A DNA stretch of 35,665 bases from the NCBI GenBank assembly GCA_012523855.1, contig JAAYTB010000022.1, forward strand, positions 1-35,665, written 5' to 3'. This stretch comes from Clostridia bacterium. GTDB lineage: Bacteria > Bacillota > Clostridia > Clostridiales > Clostridiaceae. The stretch's first letter is position 1. Each line of letters starts with the position of its first letter. A model generated the notes under the pieces. That model had not been told where the DNA came from. It saw nothing but the letters and a program-made list of their open reading frames with translations, and ran no database searches. The position numbers were made by a program, and so were the translations under genes. Of the stretch, positions 9,097 to 17,493 are shown piece by piece.

Positions 9097-11091
9097 CTAA
9101 CTATTATTAATTTTCTTTTTCATTTTCCTTAATTCAAAAATTTTATCTCTAAGCTGGGCCGCTCTTTCAAATTGAAGCTCCTTAGAAGCTTCCCTCATTT
9201 CTCTTTCATATTTCTCTAAAGTCTTTTCTATATTTTCCACTGTTGCTTCCAAGGCCTCTTCCATGGAGCCATACTCTGCTCCTTCCTCAGAAACAGAGGA
9301 AATTTCAATTATATCTCTAATCTGCTTAGCTACAGTTTTTGGGGTTATACCATGTTTCTTATTGTAGTCCATCTGAATTTCTCTTCTTCTATTGGTCTCA
9401 TCAATAGCTCTTTTCATAGAATCTGTAATCACATCAGCGTACATTATAACCTTACTTTCACTATTTCTAGCAGCTCTACCAATAGTCTGTATTAGAGAAG
9501 TTTCAGATCTTAAGAAACCTTCCTTATCAGCATCTAATATTGCAACTAAGGCAACCTCTGGAATATCTAATCCCTCTCTTAAAAGGTTTATACCTACTAA
9601 AACATCAAAATCCCCTTTTCTAAGGTCACGAATAATCTTCATTCTATCAATAGTATCTATATCAGAATGTAGATAGGTTGTTTTTACATTTAGATCCTTT
9701 AAGTATTTTGTTAAATCTTCAGCCATTCTTTTAGTCAAGGTAGTTACTAAAACTCTAAAGCCCTTATCTATAGTCTTTTGAATATTTCCATAAAGATCAT
9801 CTATCTGTCCCTTAACTGGATTAACGATAATCTCAGGATCCAAAAGTCCTGTAGGCCTTATGATTTGCTCTGCCACCACAGTAGAATGTTCTAATTCATA
9901 CTTGGAAGGAGTAGCACTAACAAAAACCACCTGATTAATTTTCTTTTCAAACTCATCAAATTTTAGAGGCCTGTTATCAAAGGCTGAAGGTAGCCTAAAA
10001 CCATAATCCACCAAGGTATTCTTTCTTGAACGGTCACCAGCATACATAGCCCTAACCTGAGGCAGGGTAACGTGGCTCTCGTCTATAAAGAGCAAAAAGT
10101 CCTCCGGAAAATAGTCTATTAATGTCTTAGGGGGGGTTCCAGGATCTCTACCATCCATTATTCTAGAATAATTTTCAATACCACTGCAGTAACCAACTTC
10201 CCTAATCATTTCAATATCGAAATTAGTTCTCTGCTTGAGCCTTTGAGCTTCTAAAACCTTATCCTCCGCCATTAACTCCTTTAATCTTTCTTCTAATTCC
10301 GCCTCTATCATTTTAATAGCTATCTCCAACTTCTCCCTTGAAGTAGCAAAGTGAGAGGCCGGAAATATTTGCACATGCTTTAAATCCTTCAAAAGTTCAC
10401 CAGTTAAAATGTCAAACTCTCTTATCCTATCTATTTCATCGCCAAAGAACTCCACCCTAATTCCTCTACTATTAGAATCAGAAGGAACAATATCCAATAC
10501 ATCTCCTCTAACTCTAAAGGTTCCTCTATGGAAATCTATCTCGTTTCTTTCATACTGTATTTCTACTAGTTTCTTGATAATTTCGTCCCTATCCTTTATC
10601 ATACCCTGTCGCAGAGATATAGTTAAGTTTTTGTATTCTTCTGGATTACCAAGTCCATATATACAGGAAACAGAAGCTACTATTATAACATCCCGTCTTT
10701 CAAAAAGAGCTGCTGTGGCAGAGTGCCTCAACCTTTCAATTTCATCGTTAATAGAAGCATCCTTCTCTATAAAGGTATCAGTCTGAGGAACATATGCCTC
10801 TGGCTGATAATAATCATAATAAGATACGAAATATTCCACTGCACTGTCCGGGAAAAATTCTCTAAACTCAGAACAAAGCTGTGCAGCCAAAGTTTTATTA
10901 TGGGCCAATACCAAAGTTGGTTTTTGTACCCTTTCAATAATATTAGCCATGGTAAAAGTCTTCCCAGAACCGGTAACACCTAATAAAGTCTGACCCCTAT
11001 TTCCTTTTTCAATAGCTTCCACCAGCTTATCTATAGCCTGAGGCTGATCCCCTGTAGGCTTAAAAGCGGACTTAATTTTATATTGTCCCAT
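9097..11091 (-). CDS. uvrB: Excinuclease ABC subunit B (UvrB)
   Basis: UvrB is the helicase-like subunit that verifies DNA damage and recruits UvrC. The 664-residue product shows Walker A GVTGSGKT at 38-45, the damage-verifying beta-hairpin region ([12 protein letters not shown] near 92-103), the FIDESH motif II, helicase motifs V and VI ([14 protein letters not shown] and QTIGRAARN), and a C-terminal UVR domain ([18 protein letters not shown]) that contacts UvrC. Length is normal. GGAGGGGAAAAG precedes the ATG. A LexA-type box lies about 100 bases upstream, so this gene and uvrA are likely induced by DNA damage. Identification is secure. Confidence 0.98.
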   Translation of the reverse strand: MGQYKIKSAFKPTGDQPQAIDKLVEAIEKGNRGQTLLGVTGSGKTFTMANIIERVQKPTLVLAHNKTLAAQLCSEFREFFPDSAVEYFVSYYDYYQPEAYVPQTDTFIEKDASINDEIERLRHSATAALFERRDVIIVASVSCIYGLGNPEEYKNLTISLRQGMIKDRDEIIKKLVEIQYERNEIDFHRGTFRVRGDVLDIVPSDSNSRGIRVEFFGDEIDRIREFDILTGELLKDLKHVQIFPASHFATSREKLEIAIKMIEAELEERLKELMAEDKVLEAQRLKQRTNFDIEMIREVGYCSGIENYSRIMDGRDPGTPPKTLIDYFPEDFLLFIDESHVTLPQVRAMYAGDRSRKNTLVDYGFRLPSAFDNRPLKFDEFEKKINQVVFVSATPSKYELEHSTVVAEQIIRPTGLLDPEIIVNPVKGQIDDLYGNIQKTIDKGFRVLVTTLTKRMAEDLTKYLKDLNVKTTYLHSDIDTIDRMKIIRDLRKGDFDVLVGINLLREGLDIPEVALVAILDADKEGFLRSETSLIQTIGRAARNSESKVIMYADVITDSMKRAIDETNRRREIQMDYNKKHGITPKTVAKQIRDIIEISSVSEEGAEYGSMEEALEATVENIEKTLEKYEREMREASKELQFERAAQLRDKIFELRKMKKKINNS

Positions 11092-11158
11092 AATCTTTTC
11101 CCCTCCAATACCTGCCTTATTGGCAAACTATGTATGTTAAATAAAAATTCTTTTTACT

Positions 11159-11206
11159 ATTATACCCTCATATCAACACCGTAATCGTTTCACGAATACT
11201 TGTTCG
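11159..11206 (-). promoter_or_regulatory. LexA (SOS) box and -10 element of uvrBA
   Basis: The - strand carries CGAACAAGTATTCG at 11193-11206, which differs from the Bacillus/Clostridium LexA consensus CGAAC-N4-GTTCG at a single position. A TATAAT (11159-11164) follows it, with no strong -35 between, and the uvrB start lies about 68 bases further on. The box sits just upstream of where the -35 should be, a usual position for SOS operators. What is seen is the motif; LexA control is inferred. Confidence 0.75.
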
Positions 11207-11315
11207 GAGCTATACCACATATATTTTATACTTTTAAATATTATCTGTCAAGAATAATAGAGAATCATTATTAAATAATTACCAATCTATATAACCTATT
11301 ATAAATGGCTAAAAA

Positions 11316-11362
11316 CCTAATAAAAAGAAAAACCGGCACTATAATTTTTAGCACCGGTTTAT
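11316..11362 (-). terminator. Rho-independent terminator after the MinJ-like gene
   Basis: The stem AAACCGG/CCGGTTT (11330-11336 with 11354-11360) is followed on the - strand by TTTTTCTTTTT, 8 bases beyond the stop codon. It ends the S41 protease - PDZ protein unit and isolates it from the SOS-type uvrB promoter. Confidence 0.8.
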
Positions 11363-11367
11363 CAAAA

Positions 11368-12810
11368 CTAACTTTTATTATCTTCATCATTAGATTTATT
11401 TTTGTCATCATCCCTAGGCTGACTATCCTCTTCACCTTGTCTATAATTTTGGTCGCCGTCATCCTCTTCAGTCTTATCCCTTCCCTTTTCATTATCCACA
11501 TGGTTTTTATCTTCATCATTCTTATATATTTTGTCCAATAAATCTCTAAAATTCACTGCTTCAACAGCTGAAAGGACATCTTTCTTAGGTAAGTTTCTAG
11601 GCACAAATACTACTCCCAGCCTCTCACCTGCAGTGAAACTACCATACATAAGTTCTTTTTCATTGCCATTAACTTGCTGGATTTTAATAACTATCTTACT
11701 TAAGGCTTGTTTTATACTTTCCAGCACGTCTTTTTCATTATTTATTTCACGACTATTTATCTCTAAGAGCCTATCACCTGTTCTGATACCCATATAGGCT
11801 GCTGGAGAATTAGGAGCAACCTCCAAAACCATAATTCCTCGTTCTGAGCTTACAAACCTTGGCTTTAGCTTCCGTTCTTTCTCCCTTTGAATTTTTAACA
11901 TAAGCTCATGGGCCAAAGGTGTAAAGACCACCACTAGGACCTTCAATAGGATATTATTGAAGGAAGCCAACTGAGCCACAGCTGTTAATATAAGACCATA
12001 AGAGAAGATCCAACCACCTGAACTTAAAGCCTTTTCCTTCTTAGTTTTGGTAAAGGTTACAGAACTATACCCTAACATAGCGTAAATAGAAAAAATCCCT
12101 ATAATTGCTTGTTTCAAAAGCTCTCCATTGTAGCTCCCCCTTATTAAGGGCCACCAATTAGGCAAGGGTAGATCTACAGTGCCACTAGCAGCGCCAGCAG
12201 ATGTCTCAGGGAAGATTAAAAGCATTATAACCACTGGTATAGGCCAATATCTTTTTAAGGCAAAACCACCAGCAATCTTCCCATTATTGTTTGAAAACAC
12301 AGGAATGGCGCCTCGAGAACCATCTACAGCAACTAAAAGCCCCTCTACTATATGTAGAATACCAATCATGGTCATTAAAGAAGTTATATCCACATTAAAA
12401 TAACCATCCATTAAAGGCTGACCAAGGGCCAAAACAGCTATATCATTAACTATTAGTGATATAGCTCCAAGTATGGCCCCTGCATAGGAAAAACAAATAA
12501 ATCTTGGTTTCACCAAGGATAATAGTATAGATGTTAGAAAAATTAATTCTACACCTGATTTTTCATCAAACATTACCCCTGTATAACTTATCAATAAACT
12601 AGCAACTACACCGCCAGCAATACCTAAGACAATTTGTGACAAGGTAAGTTCAAGGGGAGAGTTGATACTCTGCCCAATTATTACCTTTTGCATAGCTGCT
12701 GTTCTTCTATTTTGAAAGTAAAGAATAAATCCTAAAATAATTAGTATGGTGGCGCCCGATCCTGCTATGGCTTGAGCTACCGATTTTAGTACATATATTG
12801 CTAAATCCAT
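11368..12810 (-). CDS. Polytopic membrane protein with C-terminal PDZ domain, MinJ-like
   Basis: The 480-residue product has about seven or eight membrane segments in residues 1-310, then one PDZ domain (about 318-385, core GIMVLEVAPNSPAAYMGIRTGDRLLEING-like stretch) and a highly charged, disordered tail of about 50 residues rich in D, E, K and N. This layout, and its place directly after an S41 protease in a region with ftsEX and uvrBA, matches B. subtilis MinJ, which links DivIVA to MinCD and positions division. The tail is longer than in MinJ, and sequence evidence beyond architecture is weak, so the functional assignment is inference. The ATG at 12810 lies 17 bases after the protease stop, with AAGGGGGA at a longish spacing. 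Confidence 0.75.
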   Translation of the reverse strand: MDLAIYVLKSVAQAIAGSGATILIILGFILYFQNRRTAAMQKVIIGQSINSPLELTLSQIVLGIAGGVVASLLISYTGVMFDEKSGVELIFLTSILLSLVKPRFICFSYAGAILGAISLIVNDIAVLALGQPLMDGYFNVDITSLMTMIGILHIVEGLLVAVDGSRGAIPVFSNNNGKIAGGFALKRYWPIPVVIMLLIFPETSAGAASGTVDLPLPNWWPLIRGSYNGELLKQAIIGIFSIYAMLGYSSVTFTKTKKEKALSSGGWIFSYGLILTAVAQLASFNNILLKVLVVVFTPLAHELMLKIQREKERKLKPRFVSSERGIMVLEVAPNSPAAYMGIRTGDRLLEINSREINNEKDVLESIKQALSKIVIKIQQVNGNEKELMYGSFTAGERLGVVFVPRNLPKKDVLSAVEAVNFRDLLDKIYKNDEDKNHVDNEKGRDKTEEDDGDQNYRQGEEDSQPRDDDKNKSNDEDNKS

Positions 12811-12827
12811 TTATCTGCAAATCCCCC

Positions 12828-14168
12828 TTATTTTATTTTTCCTTTGATTACCTCCATCGCTTTCTGAAATTGAGGGTCTGTTGCTCTATCATATTCCTTC
12901 TCTAACAATTCCTTGGGATAATCTACTTCAACATGAGGCTTAATACCAATTTTATCAATATTTTCTCCACTTGGGGTGTAATACTTAGATATTGTGACCT
13001 TTAATGCAGTTCCTCCTCCTGCCCTTAATAAAGTTTGAACTACACCCTTTCCAAAGGTTGTTGTTCCTACAAGAGTACCAATTTTATAATCTCTTATAAC
13101 CCCTGCTAATATTTCTGAAGCACTGGCGCTATAATCATTAGTTAAAACCACCAAAGACATTCCCTTTAGCAACTGTCCCTTTACCGCCTTGCTAGTGTCT
13201 CCAGAACCGTCCTTATACTTCTGAGTTACTATAACTTCACCCTTATCTATAAATTGAGAACTAATATTTACACAAGTATCTAATAAACCACCTGGGTTAT
13301 CCCTTAAGTCTATAATTAATCCTTTCATTCCCTTGTCTTTTAAGTCTTTAGCAGCCTTTGCAAAATCCTCATCAGTCTTCAAATCAAAGCTACTTATCTG
13401 AATATATCCAATATTACCCTCTAACATTTCATACTTTATTGTTTCAAGGGTAATTTTTGCACGGGTTACTTTAGTATCAAAGCTGCCTTTACCCTCTCTA
13501 AACAGTGTAATATCGACACTTTCCCCTTCTTTTCCTCTCATCATGGAAACAGCTTTTTCTAAATCCTTACCTGCCACATCTATATTATTGACCTTTATAA
13601 TAGTATCTCCAGGCTTTATGCCAGCCTTTTCCGCTGGAGATTCAGGGAAGGCAGATATTACTGTTATCTTCTCATCCTTAACTCCTACCATCAAGCCTAC
13701 TCCTACATATTCACCCTCTGTGCTTGTGTTAAACTCCTTGTACTCTTCCTCATTCATAAAGACAGTATAAGGGTCATTTAGAGATTCCGTTAATCCCTTA
13801 ATAGCTCCTTCCACTAAGAGATCTTCATCTATATCGCCATAATAATAATTTTCCAACATTTTTTTTACTTCAAAAAGCTTTTTAAATTTTAATACACCGT
13901 CATATTCACTTAAAGCAGTATTCAGCTCTTCATTTTCGTCTTTCTTCAAAACTTCCTTTAAATCTTTTAAATTCTCATATTCTTTCTTGGTTACCGTCAC
14001 CATACTGCCAGTAGCAATAGCAAGCCTGTTACCAATAAATATAGAAAGAATATTAGTTAAAACTAAAATAAGTACTATTAGTAATATTCTATTTCTTCGT
14101 CTAGAAGCCTCCAATCTTTCATTATCAAAAAATTCATTATTGTCTTGATTCATTCCATTAAACTGCAT
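12828..14168 (-). CDS. C-terminal processing peptidase, S41 family (CtpA/CtpB)
   Basis: This is a membrane-anchored serine protease acting outside the cytoplasmic membrane. An N-terminal cytoplasmic stretch of about 27 residues precedes one membrane segment (about 28-50). A PDZ domain follows (about 155-225, with GVGLMV and SPAEKAGIKPGD), then the tail-specific protease domain. The Ser-Lys dyad is visible as Ser349 in DYSASASEI and Lys374 in TFGKGVVQ, at the 25-residue spacing of the family, with LIIDLRDNPGGLLD at 284-297. At 446 residues it is a typical length. In B. subtilis CtpB sits between ftsX and minJ, as here in outline, and cleaves a sporulation checkpoint protein. The substrate in this organism is unknown. 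The ATG has AGGGGTG upstream. Confidence 0.93.
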   Translation of the reverse strand: MQFNGMNQDNNEFFDNERLEASRRRNRILLIVLILVLTNILSIFIGNRLAIATGSMVTVTKKEYENLKDLKEVLKKDENEELNTALSEYDGVLKFKKLFEVKKMLENYYYGDIDEDLLVEGAIKGLTESLNDPYTVFMNEEEYKEFNTSTEGEYVGVGLMVGVKDEKITVISAFPESPAEKAGIKPGDTIIKVNNIDVAGKDLEKAVSMMRGKEGESVDITLFREGKGSFDTKVTRAKITLETIKYEMLEGNIGYIQISSFDLKTDEDFAKAAKDLKDKGMKGLIIDLRDNPGGLLDTCVNISSQFIDKGEVIVTQKYKDGSGDTSKAVKGQLLKGMSLVVLTNDYSASASEILAGVIRDYKIGTLVGTTTFGKGVVQTLLRAGGGTALKVTISKYYTPSGENIDKIGIKPHVEVDYPKELLEKEYDRATDPQFQKAMEVIKGKIK

Positions 14169-14314
14169 TAATATACACCCCTATTCTAAGCTTACAAGAA
14201 AACTACTCTCTAATAACCTTTTTATATTTTATGCCTAATTAATATCTTTTAAACGGTACTTTTACTAAAATATAAAAGCTACATTACTTTTAATGTCCTT
14301 TTCTCCATATAATT

Positions 14315-14515
14315 TTAATTGTAGCACTTATATATTAAATAATCTACAATAAAATAAGTTCCCATTTTATTAATGTCAACTAGCAAAACTCCTTTATCTA
14401 AAAAGTCATAGTAAAAAAGAAACGCAGCATATTCACTATAAGAAATACCGTGCGTTTCCCCATAAAATATAGATACTACTGAATTTATAAGATAAACTAT
14501 TGTTTTATAAACCAT
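14315..14515 (-). pseudogene. Decayed partial copy of the adjacent NTF2-like gene
   Basis: A 66-codon frame overlaps the last bases of the preceding 150-residue gene. Its middle part resembles the C-terminal half of that protein: SEYAAFLFYYDF against EKYKALLFYYDF, with I-F before it matching V-W, followed by poorly matching residues and an early stop. The DNA of the two segments is also alike around AAAGTCATAGTAAAA. It has no good ribosome binding site. The likely explanation is a tandem duplication of the upstream gene that has decayed. A short real gene cannot be excluded. Confidence 0.45.
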
Positions 14516-14957
14516 TCATAGCCACAGAGGTCATCTCTCGCCAAATTCCTAAAACCTTCCCCTCCTTACTATCAATTAATATATGAGGCACCCTATCAAC
14601 TTTATTCTCTGGTATATCAGCTTTAACTAACCAAGCATCCTCTTGAAAATCATAGTAAAACAATAGAGCCTTATATTTCTCCATAGATTCTACACCGTAA
14701 TTTTCCTTCCACACATCCTCTGCTATTTTTCTAGCCTTATCACAATCTGTTACTTCCCCAAACTTCTTATCAAAAACTGCTTCTTTAATATATATATAAT
14801 AGTCTGATAGTTTAAATTCACCGATATCTTCCTTAATGATAGTCCTCTTGCCTTTTTCTTTTTCCAAAGCTAGTAGCTTAAATCCGCCAAAGCAAACCAA
14901 AGCTACAATAATTCCTGCGATAATAATAACCTTTCCGTTGAATTTAAATTCTTTCAA
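14505..14957 (-). CDS. Membrane-anchored NTF2-fold immunity-like domain protein
   Basis: The 150-residue product starts with a membrane segment (about 10-30, GKVIIIAGIIVALVCFGGFK). The outer domain ends in a pattern known from small NTF2-fold (YbbC/YhhH-like) proteins: KARKIAEDVWKENYG, then YKALLFYYDFQEDAWLVKA, then VPHILIDSKEGKVLGI. Some members of that group are immunity proteins of polymorphic toxins, but no toxin is nearby, so function is not assigned. Translation probably starts at TTG (14957), because GGGGAGG stands eight bases before it and no ATG is better placed. A TTGAAA-17-TAATAT promoter candidate lies upstream near 15005-15035. A decayed partial copy follows at 14315-14515. It sits between the DUF368 gene and the S41 protease gene without clear functional ties. 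Confidence 0.7.
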   Translation of the reverse strand: MKEFKFNGKVIIIAGIIVALVCFGGFKLLALEKEKGKRTIIKEDIGEFKLSDYYIYIKEAVFDKKFGEVTDCDKARKIAEDVWKENYGVESMEKYKALLFYYDFQEDAWLVKADIPENKVDRVPHILIDSKEGKVLGIWREMTSVAMNGL

Positions 14958-15058
14958 CAGTATTACCTCCCCATTGTATAAAAATTTATACGGCTTAGAA
15001 AGATATTACCATAATTTGTTATTATTTTCAACGGTTACCATCTTCAAAAAATCTTCAT

Positions 15059-15115
15059 AATTTAAAGAAGACTGTAAGGAAACCATCTTAAACAGTCCTT
15101 ACAGTCTCTTAAATT
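15059..15115. terminator. Long hairpin terminator after the DUF368 gene
   Basis: A perfect 12-base stem AGACTGTAAGGA/TCCTTACAGTCT (15069-15080 with 15096-15107) is extended by near-matching AATTTAA arms to about 20 pairs. The tail is U-rich but short. It lies 13 bases after the DUF368 stop and would serve - strand transcription. Confidence 0.65.
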
Positions 15116-15128
15116 ATTACTCTTAAAA

Positions 15129-15944
15129 TTAATCCAATACATCCTTCTTACTTATAAACCTAATTACAATAAAGCCAACTACAAAAGCAATTAAAGAAGT
15201 TAATATCTTTATTCCACTAGGTAAACCTACCACTTGAAATACTGGAATCAAGGATCCTGTCACAAAACCTAAAATCAACATATACATTTTATTAGGATAC
15301 TTTTTAAGCAAGGCCTCAATAATCCTAGTTGTAGCCAAAGTACCTACAAGCACCCCTAAACCCAAGGGCATAAGAAATGTAATATTTCTGGTTTCAATAG
15401 CTGACACGGTAATATGAAATAGACCCAAGATTAAAAGCATCAAAGAACCACTTATCCCCGGCAAAACCAAGGCTACTGCCATTACGATACCAGCGATAAA
15501 TAACAGTAGCAAGCTAGCCATCCCCTCAGGATTTGCTAAAGTTTCTGCAGCAGCTGGATCTTTCCCAAGTAAAATAACAATAATAAGACCAATAATTACA
15601 AAAATTAAATTCTTAAGCTCTACCTTACCCTCAGTTGACTTCTTGTAGAGAACTGGTATCCCGCCACAGATGACACCCATAAACAAAAATTGGGTCTCAA
15701 AAGGAAAGTGCTCTAGAGCAGATGACAAAACACCACTAAAAACTAGCAGTCCTGTAAGCCCTCCTAATCCTACTTGCAATAAAAATAAGAAATGTTTCTT
15801 CCAATTTTCAAAGAAAGAGCCTATGGAATGCAATAAATCATCATAAATCCCCAATATTATAGCCATAGTTCCACCACTAGCCCCTGGAACTAAAACCGCT
15901 ATTCCTACAGCTATACCCTTTAAGTAATTGACTAAAAATTTCAT
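15129..15944 (-). CDS. DUF368 family polyprenyl-phosphate translocase (PopT type)
   Basis: DUF368 proteins, together with DedA proteins, have been shown in other bacteria to return undecaprenyl phosphate across the membrane for reuse in wall synthesis. The 271-residue product is almost all membrane segments and shows the family hallmarks: VPGASGGTMAIILGIYDDL near residues 19-37 and a related inverted-half motif LPGISGSLMLLILGLF near 160-175, plus MGVICGGIPVLYKK. The chosen start is the ATG at 15944, preceded by GGAGGTAAAG; the ATG twelve bases upstream overlaps that site. It stands alone between two terminators, next to the FtsEX-M23 operon. The family assignment is firm; the transport role is taken from the family. 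Confidence 0.9.
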   Translation of the reverse strand: MKFLVNYLKGIAVGIAVLVPGASGGTMAIILGIYDDLLHSIGSFFENWKKHFLFLLQVGLGGLTGLLVFSGVLSSALEHFPFETQFLFMGVICGGIPVLYKKSTEGKVELKNLIFVIIGLIIVILLGKDPAAAETLANPEGMASLLLLFIAGIVMAVALVLPGISGSLMLLILGLFHITVSAIETRNITFLMPLGLGVLVGTLATTRIIEALLKKYPNKMYMLILGFVTGSLIPVFQVVGLPSGIKILTSLIAFVVGFIVIRFISKKDVLD

Positions 15945-16083
15945 CTTTACCTCCATTATGTATATACTTGCAAATATTATATATTTATTTGAAAATACAT
16001 ATTTATTTTAACTGCTAATTGCCATTTGCACAATATCAAATATAGGGATAAAACTAATAAATTTCAACTTTATCTTAAAACAT

Positions 16084-16120
16084 TAAAAAAATTAGAACAA
16101 GCAGCCCAAAAGCCGCTTGT
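16084..16120 (-). terminator. Terminator of the ftsE-ftsX-M23 operon
   Basis: A 9-base stem including one G-U pair (16097-16105 with 16112-16120) begins two bases after the M23 stop codon. On the - strand it is followed by TAATTTTTTTAATG. Confidence 0.8.
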
Positions 16121-16121
16121 C

Positions 16122-17378
16122 CTAATTTCTTACATAGTATGGTGATGGATCTATAGTTTCACCATTAGGTTTTCTTATTTCAAAATGCAAATGAGGCCCT
16201 GTGGATACACCACTATTTCCTGATTTAGCAATAAGTTGTCCACCTTTAACATACTGGCCTTCCTCTACTAGCAAGGTTGAGTTATGAGCATATAGGCTTA
16301 TTATATCTCCATGATGTATGAGAATTACGTTACCGTAGCCACTCATATAGCCAGAAAATATTACTTGTCCATCTTTCAAGGCATATAAAGGGGTTCCTGA
16401 ATAAACACCTATATCCATACCAGCATGAAATCTATATGTATTTAATACTGGATGAAATCTAGTGCCGTAAGAAGAGGTTATTCGATATGGAACTCCAGTT
16501 ACACGGTATAGTTTCCCTTTACTTACTATTCCTTGATCTTTGTCTTCCTTTTTATCATCCTCTTGACCTTGACTTTTACCATCTGCTTTAGCCTCCGCTT
16601 CAGCCTTGGCTTTAGCCTCCGCCTCTGCTTTAGCCTTAGCTTCTGCTTCCGCTTTAGCTCTTAGATATTCTAGATTCTTAATCTTTTCCTTTAAGGCTTC
16701 AGCGTCCTTTTCTTCTTGTTCTATAAGCTTTAGATAGCTTTCCCTATCTTCTGAAAGCTTGTCCATTAACTCCTTTTTCTCAGCACTTTGACTATTTAAT
16801 TGTGCCAATTTCGTAGAATTATCCAGCTTTATCTTTTCAAGTTCTGCCTTTTTATTTTCCAAGTCCTTCCTAGTCTCTTCTAGTTGCTTTTTATTTTCTT
16901 CCATCTTAGCAATTAATTGCTTATCGTTACTAATGATTCTTTCAACATAAACAGCCTTATCAACCATATCAGCAAAGTTTTCAGAAGAGAAAATTATATT
17001 TATAAATCCGATGTTTCCCTTCTTATACATAACTAATAAACGATGATCTAAAAGCTCTTCCTGTTCTTCTATCTCCTTGAGCTTAGCATCTATTTCTCCC
17101 ACAAGCCTTTCAACATCCTCATTAGTAGTATTTATTTGAGCTGTTAGTTTCTTTATTTCTCCAGTAAGCTGATTCATCTTATTTTCCAGATCTTTAAGTT
17201 GCTTTTCAACTATTTTTTGCTCCTCTTGAATATCATCCAACTTTTCCTTATTTTCGTTAATTGATTGATTTGCATTATTCAATTGATTCTTTGCGTCATT
17301 TAATTGATCTGCTAAAACTGTGGTCGTAATATTTAAAAATATAAGTAAAGATACTATGACACTAATCAATTTTTTCAT
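16122..17378 (-). CDS. Secreted coiled-coil M23 peptidase, EnvC/PcsB-like FtsEX partner
   Basis: This is a secreted peptidoglycan hydrolase or hydrolase activator controlled by FtsEX. The 418-residue product has a signal peptide (MKKLISVIVSLLIFLNITTTVLA), a long coiled coil (about 24-245) with a hydrophobic break (GNIGFINIIFSSENFADMV) as in PcsB, an Ala/Glu/Lys-rich low-complexity linker, and a C-terminal M23 (LytM) domain. The zinc ligands are present in HAGMD and GPHLHFE, so the domain is probably active, unlike E. coli EnvC. Translation is placed at the ATG at 17378 behind AGGTGGAAAAG; the frame is open to 17405. It follows ftsX by about 115 bases, most of them taken up by a long hairpin. 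Confidence 0.9.
   Translation of the reverse strand: MKKLISVIVSLLIFLNITTTVLADQLNDAKNQLNNANQSINENKEKLDDIQEEQKIVEKQLKDLENKMNQLTGEIKKLTAQINTTNEDVERLVGEIDAKLKEIEEQEELLDHRLLVMYKKGNIGFINIIFSSENFADMVDKAVYVERIISNDKQLIAKMEENKKQLEETRKDLENKKAELEKIKLDNSTKLAQLNSQSAEKKELMDKLSEDRESYLKLIEQEEKDAEALKEKIKNLEYLRAKAEAEAKAKAEAEAKAKAEAEAKADGKSQGQEDDKKEDKDQGIVSKGKLYRVTGVPYRITSSYGTRFHPVLNTYRFHAGMDIGVYSGTPLYALKDGQVIFSGYMSGYGNVILIHHGDIISLYAHNSTLLVEEGQYVKGGQLIAKSGNSGVSTGPHLHFEIRKPNGETIDPSPYYVRN
16584..16657. repeat. Ala/Glu/Lys-coding tandem repeat
   Basis: About three imperfect 24-base units encode AEAEAKAK-type octads in the linker between the coiled coil and the M23 domain. Such repeats expand and contract by slippage; here the frame is intact. 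Confidence 0.7.
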
Positions 17379-17420
17379 CTTTTCCACCTCATATAATTTT
17401 ATCAATCTATGTAGATCTAA

Positions 17421-17472
17421 AGTTCTTATAAGAAAATTGCATAACAGAATTATGCAATTTTCTTATAGAACT
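17421..17472 (-). other. Long near-perfect hairpin between ftsX and the M23 gene
   Basis: Arms 17421-17443 and 17451-17472 match over 22 bases with a single unpaired A, around a loop of 5-7 bases. The - strand RNA would carry it in the leader of the M23 gene, about 43 bases before its start. There is no U tract, so it is not an ordinary terminator. It may be an RNA-stability or processing element, or a small palindromic repeat. Confidence 0.7.
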
Positions 17473-17493
17473 ATATAGGAAGTTGTACACCTT

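Noticed and set aside
10409-10786. 125-codon + strand frame inside uvrB
   Set aside because: It is antisense to conserved UvrB motifs; its serine/leucine-rich product reflects the opposite strand's composition.
13192-13218. GGACGGTTCTGGAGACAC in the S41 protease as another repeat copy
   Set aside because: It encodes a plausible surface loop (KDGSGDTS) and matches the repeat core only in part, so chance is as likely; it is mentioned only in the repeat finding.
16584-16657. GC-richer tandem repeat that could suggest a mobile or regulatory repeat
   Set aside because: It encodes the AEAEAKAK linker of the M23 peptidase in frame.
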